This document shows, piece by piece, positions 29,301-35,868 of a stretch of DNA of 64,000 nt. Below the pieces are notes generated by a model. It ran no database searches, was not told where the DNA came from, and saw only the letters and a list, made by a program, of their open reading frames with translations. A program made the translations under genes and the position numbers. The stretch is from positions 62,001 to 126,000 of the forward strand of contig JAHBXL010000001.1 in the NCBI GenBank assembly GCA_019636495.1, given 5' to 3'. Numbering within the stretch: the stretch's first letter is position 1; every line of letters begins with the position of its first letter. The DNA comes from Phycisphaeraceae bacterium. GTDB taxonomy: Bacteria > Planctomycetota > Phycisphaerae > Phycisphaerales > UBA1924.

Positions 29301-30184
29301 CGCATCAACTTCGAACCAAGTTGGAAAACGATGCTCCCGCCCGCCGCGCCCGCCGCGGCGGGACCCGCTGATGGCCAGCGCACGTCGTCATCGGCGAACC
29401 TCGTCACCTGCTTTCTGGCGCCCGTGGCCACCTCGAACGACCAGACATTCAGCCGGTGCTCGGGGCCATCATCCGACAGGTAGTACAACGTCGAGTTGTC
29501 GCCTGGGAGCCACATCGGCAGGGTGTCGGTGCCCTCCCAGTCGGTCACGCGACGGCTCTGCTTGGTCGAGAGGTTGAACAGCCACACGTCGGTCGCCATG
29601 CCGCCGCGATAGCGCTTCCACGTCCGCGTGTCCGTCGAGTGCAGCGTGTACGCGAGCCACTGGCCATCGGGCGAGATGGTCCCGAACCCGGCGTACGGCA
29701 CAGGCACCTGCTCGGGCATGCCGCCCTCGGCCGACGTGATGAACAACTGCGACTGCCGCGCCAGGCCAGCGAGGCCGTTGCTCACGAACATGATCCGCCC
29801 GTCCGGGGTCCAGTCCGCGATCGCCTCCGATGCCGGGTGGTGCGTCACGCGGGTCGGCACGCCCCCGCCGATCGGAATCGTGTAGATGTCGCGGTTCCCG
29901 TCGTAGTTGCCGACAAACGCGATCGTCTTCCCGTCCGGGCTGAACCGCGGCAGCGATTCCGACCCCGGGGGGCTGGCCAGCGGCGCGGCCGTGCCGCCGT
30001 CGCGCGGCGCGATCCACAGGTCGTTCGCGTACACGAACACGATGTGCTCGGCCGACACATCCGGGAACCGGAGCATCGCCGCATTCGGCGTGATGTCTGC
30101 CGCGAGCGGGGCGGCGAGCAGCCAGCAGGCAACCAACGCCGCGGCGGAGCGGCGACGAACAGCGGGCAGTGCGGAGGTCAGCAA
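26393..30184 (-). CDS. Tricorn-protease-like S41 peptidase
   Basis: A 1263-aa exported protease. A signal peptide (VRRRSAAALVACWLLAAPLAAD) leads into about 12 PD40 propeller blades (RFPDVSAEHIVFVYANDLW; SPDGKTIAFVGNYDG). After residue 1000 or so come the tricorn core helices (WRLQRDFFYESTLHGVDW), ELNIGHAYIQ with the catalytic-region histidine, a PDZ segment (EGDYLLEVNGLPLD) and the S41 domain with GLAGSGGDMFPWLFR (nucleophile serine) and HGVDPDIEVIDDP. An extra 100-residue beta domain sits mid-protein between Lys/Glu-rich linkers. TTG 30184 is chosen because it has GGAGAA 6 nt upstream and starts the signal peptide properly. It degrades peptides, probably in the periplasm. Confidence 0.87.
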   Translation of the reverse strand: MLTSALPAVRRRSAAALVACWLLAAPLAADITPNAAMLRFPDVSAEHIVFVYANDLWIAPRDGGTAAPLASPPGSESLPRFSPDGKTIAFVGNYDGNRDIYTIPIGGGVPTRVTHHPASEAIADWTPDGRIMFVSNGLAGLARQSQLFITSAEGGMPEQVPVPYAGFGTISPDGQWLAYTLHSTDTRTWKRYRGGMATDVWLFNLSTKQSRRVTDWEGTDTLPMWLPGDNSTLYYLSDDGPEHRLNVWSFEVATGARKQVTRFADDDVRWPSAGPAAAGAAGGSIVFQLGSKLMRLDLPGGQTHEIKVTIPGDRPRIRARTANTSSLISNGTISPTGKRVVLEARGELWSLPAKDGVTRNMTRTDGVAERDPSWSPDGRWIAYFSDESGEYELYIRPADSRPAAEDKKDEPAPLPGPWSDAPPRKLTDLGEGFRYSPTWSPDSKFIAFHDANGRMYLTTVETGETKEFDKDPWMRAPSFSWSHESQWITYARMDSANANGCVMIYNVKTGEKTQVTSSMFDAGSPTFDRKGDWLFYTSRKDISRPRYSDIDNTFVYADSGVLLMVPLRAEIKSPWLPRSDEESLKKEEAKKEEKKEEKKDETAGAADDGVSGTWETTATGGNLPPGGLVFTMKLKLGADGRLTGSLSSPMGAGSGEGTFDKGTGALEFVATVNGAAVTLRGEIKNGEGSGTWSVEDQQGQWRGRRTAPDAPPADDKKDDAKTDAKPEAKKADKSKDLKIDLEGFEARAIQIPLPSGNFGGLMVADGDRLIFARTGGRGGAGGGDTGIKIYNYKDDEKEEKLVTALGSYTISADGKKLLVMRGPGATIVDAAAGGGRAQSPSTAGMVMTLEPRNEWRQIFNEAWRLQRDFFYESTLHGVDWAKMREHYGAMIDDCASREDVAWVLGELISELNIGHAYIQGVGDGESQPSQNVGLLGCDFELDRSGAAPAYRISKIHRGGPWDSDAVGPLSQPGVGVNEGDYLLEVNGLPLDTSKDPWAAFVGMAGRPTYLTVSSKPMVDKEARLALVTPMGSEVGLRFRAWIESKRRYVEERTGGKVAYVYVPNTGVDGQNELYRQFFGQKDMQAMIIDERWNGGGQIPHRFVELLNRPVTNFWARRDGNAWPSPDNGHQGPKCMLINGLAGSGGDMFPWLFRHHNLGKLIGTRTWGGLVGISGNPRFVDGGSMTVPTFGFYKLDGHWGVEGHGVDPDIEVIDDPALMWNGGDPQLDAAIDLMLAEIPTKAFKPPPRPASPDRSKMGIPRHDW

Positions 30185-30190
30185 GGAGTG

Positions 30191-30229
30191 TTCTCCAGTG
30201 TTCAGGATCGATAGGCAGGCCAGAGGGTA
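30191..30229 (-). promoter_or_regulatory. Promoter -10 (TACCCT) and ribosome site of the tricorn-like gene
   Basis: On the minus strand, TACCCT at 30229-30224 and GGAGAA at 30196-30191 precede TTG 30184. The leader would be about 33 nt. Confidence 0.45.
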
Positions 30230-30311
30230 CGTTCCCGGGGCCCGGATGCCAATCCCCCGGCCGCGGCGACAAGCCCCGATGACCAGGCCCCGCAACAAGG
30301 ACGCGCCCGAC

Positions 30312-30342
30312 TTGACGTTCCGTTCACATTCCGGTCTACTAT
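30312..30342 (+). promoter_or_regulatory. Candidate promoter for rny
   Basis: TTGACG at 30312-30317 and TACTAT at 30337-30342, with a long 19-bp spacer. It is divergent from the tricorn promoter. Confidence 0.35.
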
Positions 30343-30817
30343 CCCATGCCCTTGGGAGGACCCCCCGACCTCGGGCAAAGTTCACTGCCGACCGGCCCCG
30401 AGAAGCGGGAGACCGCGCGGCTGTTCAGCACGGCCCCCAAACGGCCTTCCGCGGCAGACCGCCGCGGACGCCGCGGCGGAGTGCCGTGCCCGTTCTTCAG
30501 GCCGCGGGGCCGGAAGAGCGGCATAGATCGAGCGAGTTCTGCGTGCCTGAGAGTTGGCAAGGTTCAGAGTTGGAACGAGTTAGCGGTTGGAGCAACAGGG
30601 TGATGTGTGCGCGGCATGGGTGCGCGGGCGTCCGCCGCGGGGTATCCGGCAACCGCGCGAGAATGCAGCACAGCAGAGCGTCTTGATCCTGTGAACATGC
30701 CGCGGCGCGACGCGATCGATGAATCGCATCGTGCTGTGGTCTTTGCACGCCTGATCGTTCGGCCCAGAGGCGGCGCGACGTGGGGATTCCACGGCGCGAG
30801 TGCAAAGGGACGCTCGC
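30343..30817 (+). other. Long GC-rich leader before rny, no gene recognised
   Basis: About 475 nt lie between the candidate promoter and the rny start. The stretch contains a strong hairpin, TCCGCGGC (30448-30455) with GCCGCGGA (30461-30468), closely followed by CGCCGCGGCGG. Short open frames here have no coding character. I found no RNase P, SRP, tmRNA or riboswitch core. It could be a structured 5' leader or hold an unrecognised small RNA. Confidence 0.4.
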
Positions 30818-32422
30818 ATGGACGGACTGCACACCTTCAACTCTCTGACGCTGGCCGACCTTTCGGTTCCCGCCGCGGCGGGCATCGGCGCGGCCGCATT
30901 GGCGGTCGGTATCGCGGTGGGATATCTCGTCTTGGGCTCGCTCCGCGGCCGGTCGCTGGCCGCCGCAAGGGAGGAAGCCCGCCGGATCGAAGACAAGGCC
31001 AAGGACGAGGGCCGGGCCCTGGTCGAACGCGCCCGGGTCGACGCCGAGAAACTCGCGCTCGAAAAGCGTGCCGCGCTCGATGCCGAACTCGAGGAGGGAC
31101 GAAAAGAACTGCGCGAGAGCGAGCGGCGTCTCACCAAGCGCGAAGACCTGCTCGACAAAAAACTCGACACCCTGACGGCCAAGGAAGAGCACCTCTCTCG
31201 CCAGCAGGAGCAACTCAAGGCCCAGGAGGCCCTGCTGGCCAAGCGCAACGAAGAAGTGGAGGGGGTGCTTCAGCAGCAGAAGGACCGCCTGCTGCAGGTT
31301 GCGAACATGACGGTCGAGCAGGCGCGGCAGGAACTGCTGGTGCGGATCGAGGGCGATTCGCGTCAGGAGATGGCCAAGGTCGTGAGCAAGATCGTGGAGG
31401 AAGCGCAGAACGAGGCCAAGACCAAGGCGCAGGAGATCACGCTGATGGCCGTGCAGCGCTACGCGACCGAGCACACCGCCGAGGCGACGGTCCGGGCGGT
31501 GCCGATTCCCAGCGACGACATGAAGGGCCGGATCATCGGCCGCGAGGGGCGGAACATCCGGGCGATCGAGAAGGCGACGGGGGTGGACATTATCGTCGAT
31601 GACACACCGGGCGTGATCGTCGTGTCGTGCTTCGACAAGATCCGCCAGGCGATCGCGGTCGAGTCGCTCAACCGCCTGATCGCCGATGGGCGGATGCACC
31701 CCTCGAGAATCGAGGAGGTCGTCGAGAAGGTCAAGAGCGAGATGAACGAGCGGGTGCTGAAGGCCGGCAAGGACGCCGTGCTGGAGGTCAATCTCCGCGG
31801 CCTGCACCCCAAGGTCGTCGAGGCGATGGGCAAGTTGAGTTTCCGCACGTCGTATGGGCAGAACGTACTGCGGCACTCGATCGAGGTCGCGTACCTGGCG
31901 CAGATCATCGCGGACCAACTGGGGCTCGATGGCACCATGGCGCGCCGGGCGGGGTTCCTGCACGACATCGGCAAGGCGATGGACCACGAGATGGAGGGCG
32001 GGCACCCGAAGATCGGCATGGACTTCGCCAAGCAGTACGGCGAAAAGGAGCCGATCCTGAACGTGATCGGCGGGCATCACGGGGACATCCCATCGACGAC
32101 GTTCTATACGCCGATCATCATGGCGGCCGATGCGGTGAGCAGCGCGCGGCCGGGCGCTCGCCGCGAGAGCATGGAAAAGTACATCCAGCGGCTGAACGAA
32201 CTGCAGGACATCGCCCTGAAGCAGCCGGGCGTGACCGAGGCGTTCGCCATCCAGGCCGGCCGCGAGGTCCGCGTGATGGTGGATGCCAAGCGCATCGGCG
32301 ATGATGAAGCGCAGATGGTGGCGTTCAACATCGCCAAGCGCGTGAGCGAGGAGATGACCTTCCCCGGCGAGATCCGCGTGACGGTGCTGCGCGAGACGCG
32401 TGCGATTGAGATTGCGAGGTAA
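30818..32422 (+). CDS. rny: Ribonuclease Y
   Basis: A 534-aa membrane-anchored endoribonuclease that starts mRNA decay. The N-terminal helix (AAGIGAAALAVGIAVGYLVLG) anchors it. A charged coiled coil of about 160 residues follows, rich in E/K/R heptads. Next is a KH domain with GRIIGREGRNIRAIE and then the HD domain with RHSIEVAYLAQ, GFLHDIGKAMDHE and HHGD metal ligands. The C-terminus IRVTVLRETRAIEIAR is typical. AAGGGA 7 nt upstream supports ATG 30818. It stands alone with a long leader, which might allow control of its own mRNA. Confidence 0.95.
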   Translation: MDGLHTFNSLTLADLSVPAAAGIGAAALAVGIAVGYLVLGSLRGRSLAAAREEARRIEDKAKDEGRALVERARVDAEKLALEKRAALDAELEEGRKELRESERRLTKREDLLDKKLDTLTAKEEHLSRQQEQLKAQEALLAKRNEEVEGVLQQQKDRLLQVANMTVEQARQELLVRIEGDSRQEMAKVVSKIVEEAQNEAKTKAQEITLMAVQRYATEHTAEATVRAVPIPSDDMKGRIIGREGRNIRAIEKATGVDIIVDDTPGVIVVSCFDKIRQAIAVESLNRLIADGRMHPSRIEEVVEKVKSEMNERVLKAGKDAVLEVNLRGLHPKVVEAMGKLSFRTSYGQNVLRHSIEVAYLAQIIADQLGLDGTMARRAGFLHDIGKAMDHEMEGGHPKIGMDFAKQYGEKEPILNVIGGHHGDIPSTTFYTPIIMAADAVSSARPGARRESMEKYIQRLNELQDIALKQPGVTEAFAIQAGREVRVMVDAKRIGDDEAQMVAFNIAKRVSEEMTFPGEIRVTVLRETRAIEIAR

Positions 32423-32527
32423 GGAAGAGGTCCTGAGTCCTCGTGTCCTGGGTCCTCAACATCGCGGCATCACACGCGCCGGCCGCTCGGCCTGCCGATC
32501 TGTGTGCCCGTTCGTTGTGCGCTCCGA

Positions 32528-32540
32528 TATACTCCCCGCC
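32528..32540 (+). promoter_or_regulatory. -10 TATACT box directly before the small protein
   Basis: TATACT at 32528-32533, 7 nt, ATG 32541. One of the clearest start-adjacent boxes. Confidence 0.55.
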
Positions 32541-32786
32541 ATGTCCATCCACCAGGTTAAGATCTTCACCGGCACCGAGGGCGCGGTCGGCGAACTCGAG
32601 CACCGCGTCAACGAGTGGCTCACCGAGAGCAAGGCTCGCGTGGTGAACATCTTCGGCAACATCGCGCCCCAGTCCGTTCTGCCCGGCACGCCGATCACGC
32701 CGCTGGCCGGCGCCGACCACGGACACTCGCGCCGCTTCGGCCCATCTGACATCATGCTCGTCGTGGTCTATCAGAAGGCCGGGTAG
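32541..32786 (+). CDS. Small conserved-type hypothetical protein (81 aa)
   Basis: An 81-aa protein, MSIHQVKIFTGTEGAVGELEHRVNEW..., ending in SDIMLVVVYQKAG. The pattern is compact alpha/beta: strand, helix (LEHRVNEWLTESKA), strand (VVNIFGNIA), loop and strand (IMLVVVYQ). I do not recognise a named family. Codon use is like the neighbours and a TATACT box precedes it, so it is a real gene. It lies between rny and a membrane protein, each with its own promoter box. Confidence 0.65.
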   Translation: MSIHQVKIFTGTEGAVGELEHRVNEWLTESKARVVNIFGNIAPQSVLPGTPITPLAGADHGHSRRFGPSDIMLVVVYQKAG

Positions 32787-32809
32787 CCGCGCCCGCTGTG
32801 CACTCTCGG

Positions 32810-32823
32810 TATACTCGCGCGCC
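32810..32823 (+). promoter_or_regulatory. -10 TATACT box directly before the membrane protein
   Basis: TATACT at 32810-32815, 8 nt, ATG 32824. Same arrangement as at 32528. Confidence 0.5.
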
Positions 32824-33621
32824 ATGTCCCAGGACGAGTTCTTCGCGCTCATCGTCGGGCTGGTCGCGGGCGGCGCATTCTGGGCGCGGTGGTGCTACCG
32901 CGCTCTGGGCCCGGGCGAGTTGTACGGCTCGACCGCTTCGCGGTGGGCCCTCTGGCTTGCGCCGGTGGCATGCGCTTCAGCGCTCTTCATCCTGCTGGTC
33001 GCTTTCGCCGCTTCCGACGTGCGGACGAGCGGAACGTATCTGTTCATGTACATGGTGATCGGCGCGGCGTGGGTCGGCGCGGCGACGATCACCTTCCCTT
33101 TGCTCGGCCTGTTTCCGCTCATCGACATCCCGCGACCGCGCGGCGGGCCCGCATCACTCCTCACCGCCGCCGCGCTCCTGTCCGTCACCCTCTGCTACGC
33201 CGGCGGAAACTTCGGCGACGGACCGGGGTGGTGGGTGGTGGTGTTCTGCGCGGCGATCTCAACCCTGTCGCTGCTCGGCCTGTGGGGGCTGGCAAACCTC
33301 GCCGGACGCTGCACCGAGCACGTGGTCATCGACCGCAGCCCGGCGTGCGCAGTGCGATTGGGCGCGTGCCTGCTTGCGGCATCGGCGGTTCTGGGCCGGG
33401 CCGTCGCGGGAGACTGGACCACCGCGCAGGCCGCCGTGGCCGACTTTGTCGCCCTCGGATGGCCCGCCGCGGCGATCATGGCGTTCGCCGCGTTCACTTC
33501 ACTCCTGTTCGGGCCGCGTCCATCGATGCCCCGACCCTTTGTGATCCTGTTCGGCATCCCCCCGGCGCTCATGGCGCTGGGCGGCGCGGCGGCATGGCTT
33601 GTCATCGTGGGGTGGTGGTGA
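32824..33621 (+). CDS. Polytopic membrane protein of unknown function
   Basis: A 265-aa protein with about six or seven hydrophobic segments, for example FALIVGLVAGGAFWARW, LWLAPVACASALFILLVAFAA, YMVIGAAWVGAATITFPLLGLFPLI and FVILFGIPPALMALGGAAAWLVIVGWW. There is no cysteine or histidine motif and no recognised transporter signature. Its stop TGA (33619-33621) shares a base with the next ATG (33621), so it is translationally coupled to the ATP-grasp protein. It may anchor or serve that enzyme. Confidence 0.65.
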   Translation: MSQDEFFALIVGLVAGGAFWARWCYRALGPGELYGSTASRWALWLAPVACASALFILLVAFAASDVRTSGTYLFMYMVIGAAWVGAATITFPLLGLFPLIDIPRPRGGPASLLTAAALLSVTLCYAGGNFGDGPGWWVVVFCAAISTLSLLGLWGLANLAGRCTEHVVIDRSPACAVRLGACLLAASAVLGRAVAGDWTTAQAAVADFVALGWPAAAIMAFAAFTSLLFGPRPSMPRPFVILFGIPPALMALGGAAAWLVIVGWW

Positions 33622-34883
33622 TGCCTGTCACCCTCGGCATCTCCGCGGGCCCGGCGCTCGCCGGCGACGAGTTCCGCGAGTATCGCCGCCGCGCGATCTT
33701 CGCGTGCGGCAAACTCGACCCGCAGAACCAGGACCACAGCGTGCTGGCCCAGTTCCCGCTCGTCGTCAGCGCGAGTCAATGGTCAGGACTCTGCCGCGCG
33801 GCGGAATCTCTCGAAGTAGAACTGCTCGATGCGGAGCGCCGACTGCTCAAGCGTCCGGATCTCCTGGGCCTGCTCGGCCTCCCGCGAAAGTTCGCGCGAG
33901 AGGTCCGGCGAATCGACGCCGCGGCGTGCGACAGCGGCCCGCGCGTGACACGCTACGACTTCCATCCCACCGCCGGTGGCTGGGCGTGCTCGGAGGCCAA
34001 CTGCGATGTGCCCGGCGGGTACATCGAGTCCTCGGCCCTTGCCGCGATCATGGCCGAGCACCACCCCGCGTTGGAGACCTGCGGCGATCCGGCGGGAGCG
34101 CTCTGCGCCGCATTGGGGTGCGGGCCAGTCGCGCTCGTGCACGCCACCGGCTATATCGATGATGCGCAAGTCGCGGCGTTTCTCGCGCGTCGCCTCGCCG
34201 CGGCGGGTATCGAAGGTGTTCCGTGTGCGCCCGATCATCTGCGCTTCGATCGGGATGGAGCCCGGGTGGAGATCGGTGGATCGGCGCGCGCCGTGCGCGC
34301 GGTCTTCCGGTTCTTCCCCGCCGAGTGGCTCCCGAATCTCGGCCGCGGCGCGGCGTGGCGGCGGTTCTTCGCCTCGCCCGGCGTGGCGTTGTGCAACCCG
34401 GCGACAGCGCTGCTCTCGCAGAGCAAGCGTGCGCCGATCGCATGGCAGGAACTCGGGCTCGAAACGCCCGCGTGGCGCACCTGGACGCCGGAGGTGCGCG
34501 ACCCGCGCGGTGTGCCCCGCGGCGAGCGTGATGCGTGGGTGCTCAAACCTGCGCTCGGGCGCGTCGGGGCGATGGTCTCCATCGAGGGCGTGTCGTCAGC
34601 ACGTCAGATGCGGAGCGCACGCTGGTGGTCGCGCTTTTTGCCCCGTCGGTGGGCCGCGCAGCGTCGCTTTGTGGCGACACCCGTGAATACGCCCGATGGC
34701 CCGCGCTACCCGACCGTGGGCGTGTTCGTGATCGACGGTCGCGCGGCGGGAGCATACGGGCGGGTGGCCGCGCGCCCGCTCATCGACTGGCGCGCGCAGG
34801 ATGCGCCGGTGCTCGTCGCCGCGTCCCGCGTCGATGCGCCCGCTCGAGTCGCTCCCGCGCGAGGAGGTCTGCATGTGGCATGA
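33621..34883 (+). CDS. Circularly permuted ATP-grasp (glutathionylspermidine-synthase-like) protein
   Basis: A 420-aa protein. RYDFHPTAGGWACSEANCDVPGGYIE is the acidic metal/ATP segment, NPATALLSQSKRAPIAW an ATP-grasp helix, and DAWVLKPALGRVGAMVSI the lysine-bearing ATP-binding strand. TPDGPRYPTVGVFVIDGRAAGAYGR closes the fold. The arrangement resembles the glutathionylspermidine synthase preATP-grasp/permuted ATP-grasp group, which forms amide bonds between a carboxylate and an amine. The cysteines around SEANCD and the actual substrates are unassigned. It is coupled to the membrane protein before it and overlaps the next gene by 11 bp. Confidence 0.72.
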   Translation: MPVTLGISAGPALAGDEFREYRRRAIFACGKLDPQNQDHSVLAQFPLVVSASQWSGLCRAAESLEVELLDAERRLLKRPDLLGLLGLPRKFAREVRRIDAAACDSGPRVTRYDFHPTAGGWACSEANCDVPGGYIESSALAAIMAEHHPALETCGDPAGALCAALGCGPVALVHATGYIDDAQVAAFLARRLAAAGIEGVPCAPDHLRFDRDGARVEIGGSARAVRAVFRFFPAEWLPNLGRGAAWRRFFASPGVALCNPATALLSQSKRAPIAWQELGLETPAWRTWTPEVRDPRGVPRGERDAWVLKPALGRVGAMVSIEGVSSARQMRSARWWSRFLPRRWAAQRRFVATPVNTPDGPRYPTVGVFVIDGRAAGAYGRVAARPLIDWRAQDAPVLVAASRVDAPARVAPARGGLHVA

Positions 34884-35634
34884 AGAGATCTACGCCGCGT
34901 GGACGGCGCGAGAGGGTCCATGGTCCGACTGGGTTAAGCCCGCGCTGTTCACGCAGGTCCAGCGCGCGGCGACCTCCGGCGCGACACGCGACATGAGCGC
35001 GGCCCCTCCCGACGTGCGATGGGCGCCGCGCTCCGGAGACGGCATCGCGCTCGTGGTCGACCTGCCCGGGCCCGAGTCCGTCGCGTGTGGCATCGCGCTC
35101 CTGAGCGCGGGCTATCAACCGGTGCCGCTGTTCAACACGCTCGGCGCGACGAACGCGGCGATCCGGGTCGAGGAGATCGTGCTGTCGCTGGTCGATGCGG
35201 CCGCGATGGTGCGCCAGGCCGCATCGAGATTCACCCACAACACCCCGCCCGCGTTCCTGCTCGATTCCAACCGCCTCTCCGCGCCCCGACCCGGCCCGGG
35301 CGCGTACGACAACCGCTGGATGGTCTTCCCGCAGGACTTCCCCTCCGGCAACCTGCTGCAGGCGCACGGCCTTCGCGAGGCGATGGTGGTGACGCGCGGC
35401 ACCATCGACCCGGACCTCGACCAGGTGCTTCGTCGCTGGGCGCGAACGGGCCTGCGATTGACGCGCAAGAGCATCGCCCCAGATGAGCCCGTGCAGGAAC
35501 ACCGGACTCGAAGCGCGTTCTCGCCATCGTGGATTCTGCCCTGGCTGCTGGTCTCGCTGGGATTGCGTCAAAACGCGGCGGGCGGGTTCGGTGGCCTTGT
35601 TCCCGTGCCGACCGAGGGTTCGGGGTACGCCTGA
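34873..35634 (+). CDS. Unknown protein partnered with the ATP-grasp enzyme
   Basis: A 253-aa protein, ATG 34873 with GAGGAGG 5 nt upstream at 34861-34867, overlapping the ATP-grasp gene. Alpha/beta content: DGIALVVDLPGPESVACGIALLSAGYQPVPLFNTLG looks like a nucleotide- or active-site-loop region. Later come RWMVFPQDFPSGNLLQAHGLREAMVV and a hydrophobic C-terminal FSPSWILPWLLVSLG. I do not recognise a family. The tight overlap suggests a partner subunit, or a carrier or product-handling protein for the ATP-grasp reaction. Confidence 0.6.
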   Translation: MWHEEIYAAWTAREGPWSDWVKPALFTQVQRAATSGATRDMSAAPPDVRWAPRSGDGIALVVDLPGPESVACGIALLSAGYQPVPLFNTLGATNAAIRVEEIVLSLVDAAAMVRQAASRFTHNTPPAFLLDSNRLSAPRPGPGAYDNRWMVFPQDFPSGNLLQAHGLREAMVVTRGTIDPDLDQVLRRWARTGLRLTRKSIAPDEPVQEHRTRSAFSPSWILPWLLVSLGLRQNAAGGFGGLVPVPTEGSGYA

Positions 35635-35638
35635 TCGG

Positions 35639-35687
35639 AACAGGTCACCCGACCGGCATCTTTCGGGTCGGTAACCGAACCCCTGTT
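35639..35687 (+). other. Two-part hairpin between the ATP-grasp operon and metH
   Basis: AACAGG (35639-35644) pairs with CCTGTT (35682-35687), and inside it CCGACC (35649-35654) pairs with GGTCGG (35666-35671). It begins 5 nt after a stop codon, so termination is the simplest reading. No T run follows. It lies upstream of the metH promoter and so is not part of that leader. Confidence 0.4.
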
Positions 35688-35792
35688 TGAGAAGCGGTGC
35701 CCGTCGGGCCGACGTTTGGGTGCCTCCAGCCATCGCGGCGTGGCCATGCCCGCCCAGATTGTCCGGATTGCCGGGCCGACATGCTTCATCCG

Positions 35793-35820
35793 TTGATCCG
35801 GATGAACGGATGAATATAGT
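35793..35820 (+). promoter_or_regulatory. Promoter of metH
   Basis: TTGATC (35793-35798), 16 bp, TATAGT (35815-35820). The leader is about 42 nt, with GGAGA before the ATG at 35869. No cobalamin, SAM or SAH riboswitch core is visible. Confidence 0.6.
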
Positions 35821-35868
35821 TGGCCGGCAGATCAGCAGTTCCCATTCGCTTTGCAACGCGGAGAACGC

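Noticed and set aside
30343..30817. RNase P RNA, SRP RNA, tmRNA or 6S RNA
   Set aside because: The diagnostic conserved boxes of RNase P and SRP RNA are not present, and no tmRNA or 6S pattern is evident. Left as an unassigned leader.
35635..35868. Cobalamin, SAM or SAH riboswitch upstream of metH
   Set aside because: None of the conserved cores could be found. The only hairpin lies before the promoter and fits termination of the upstream operon.
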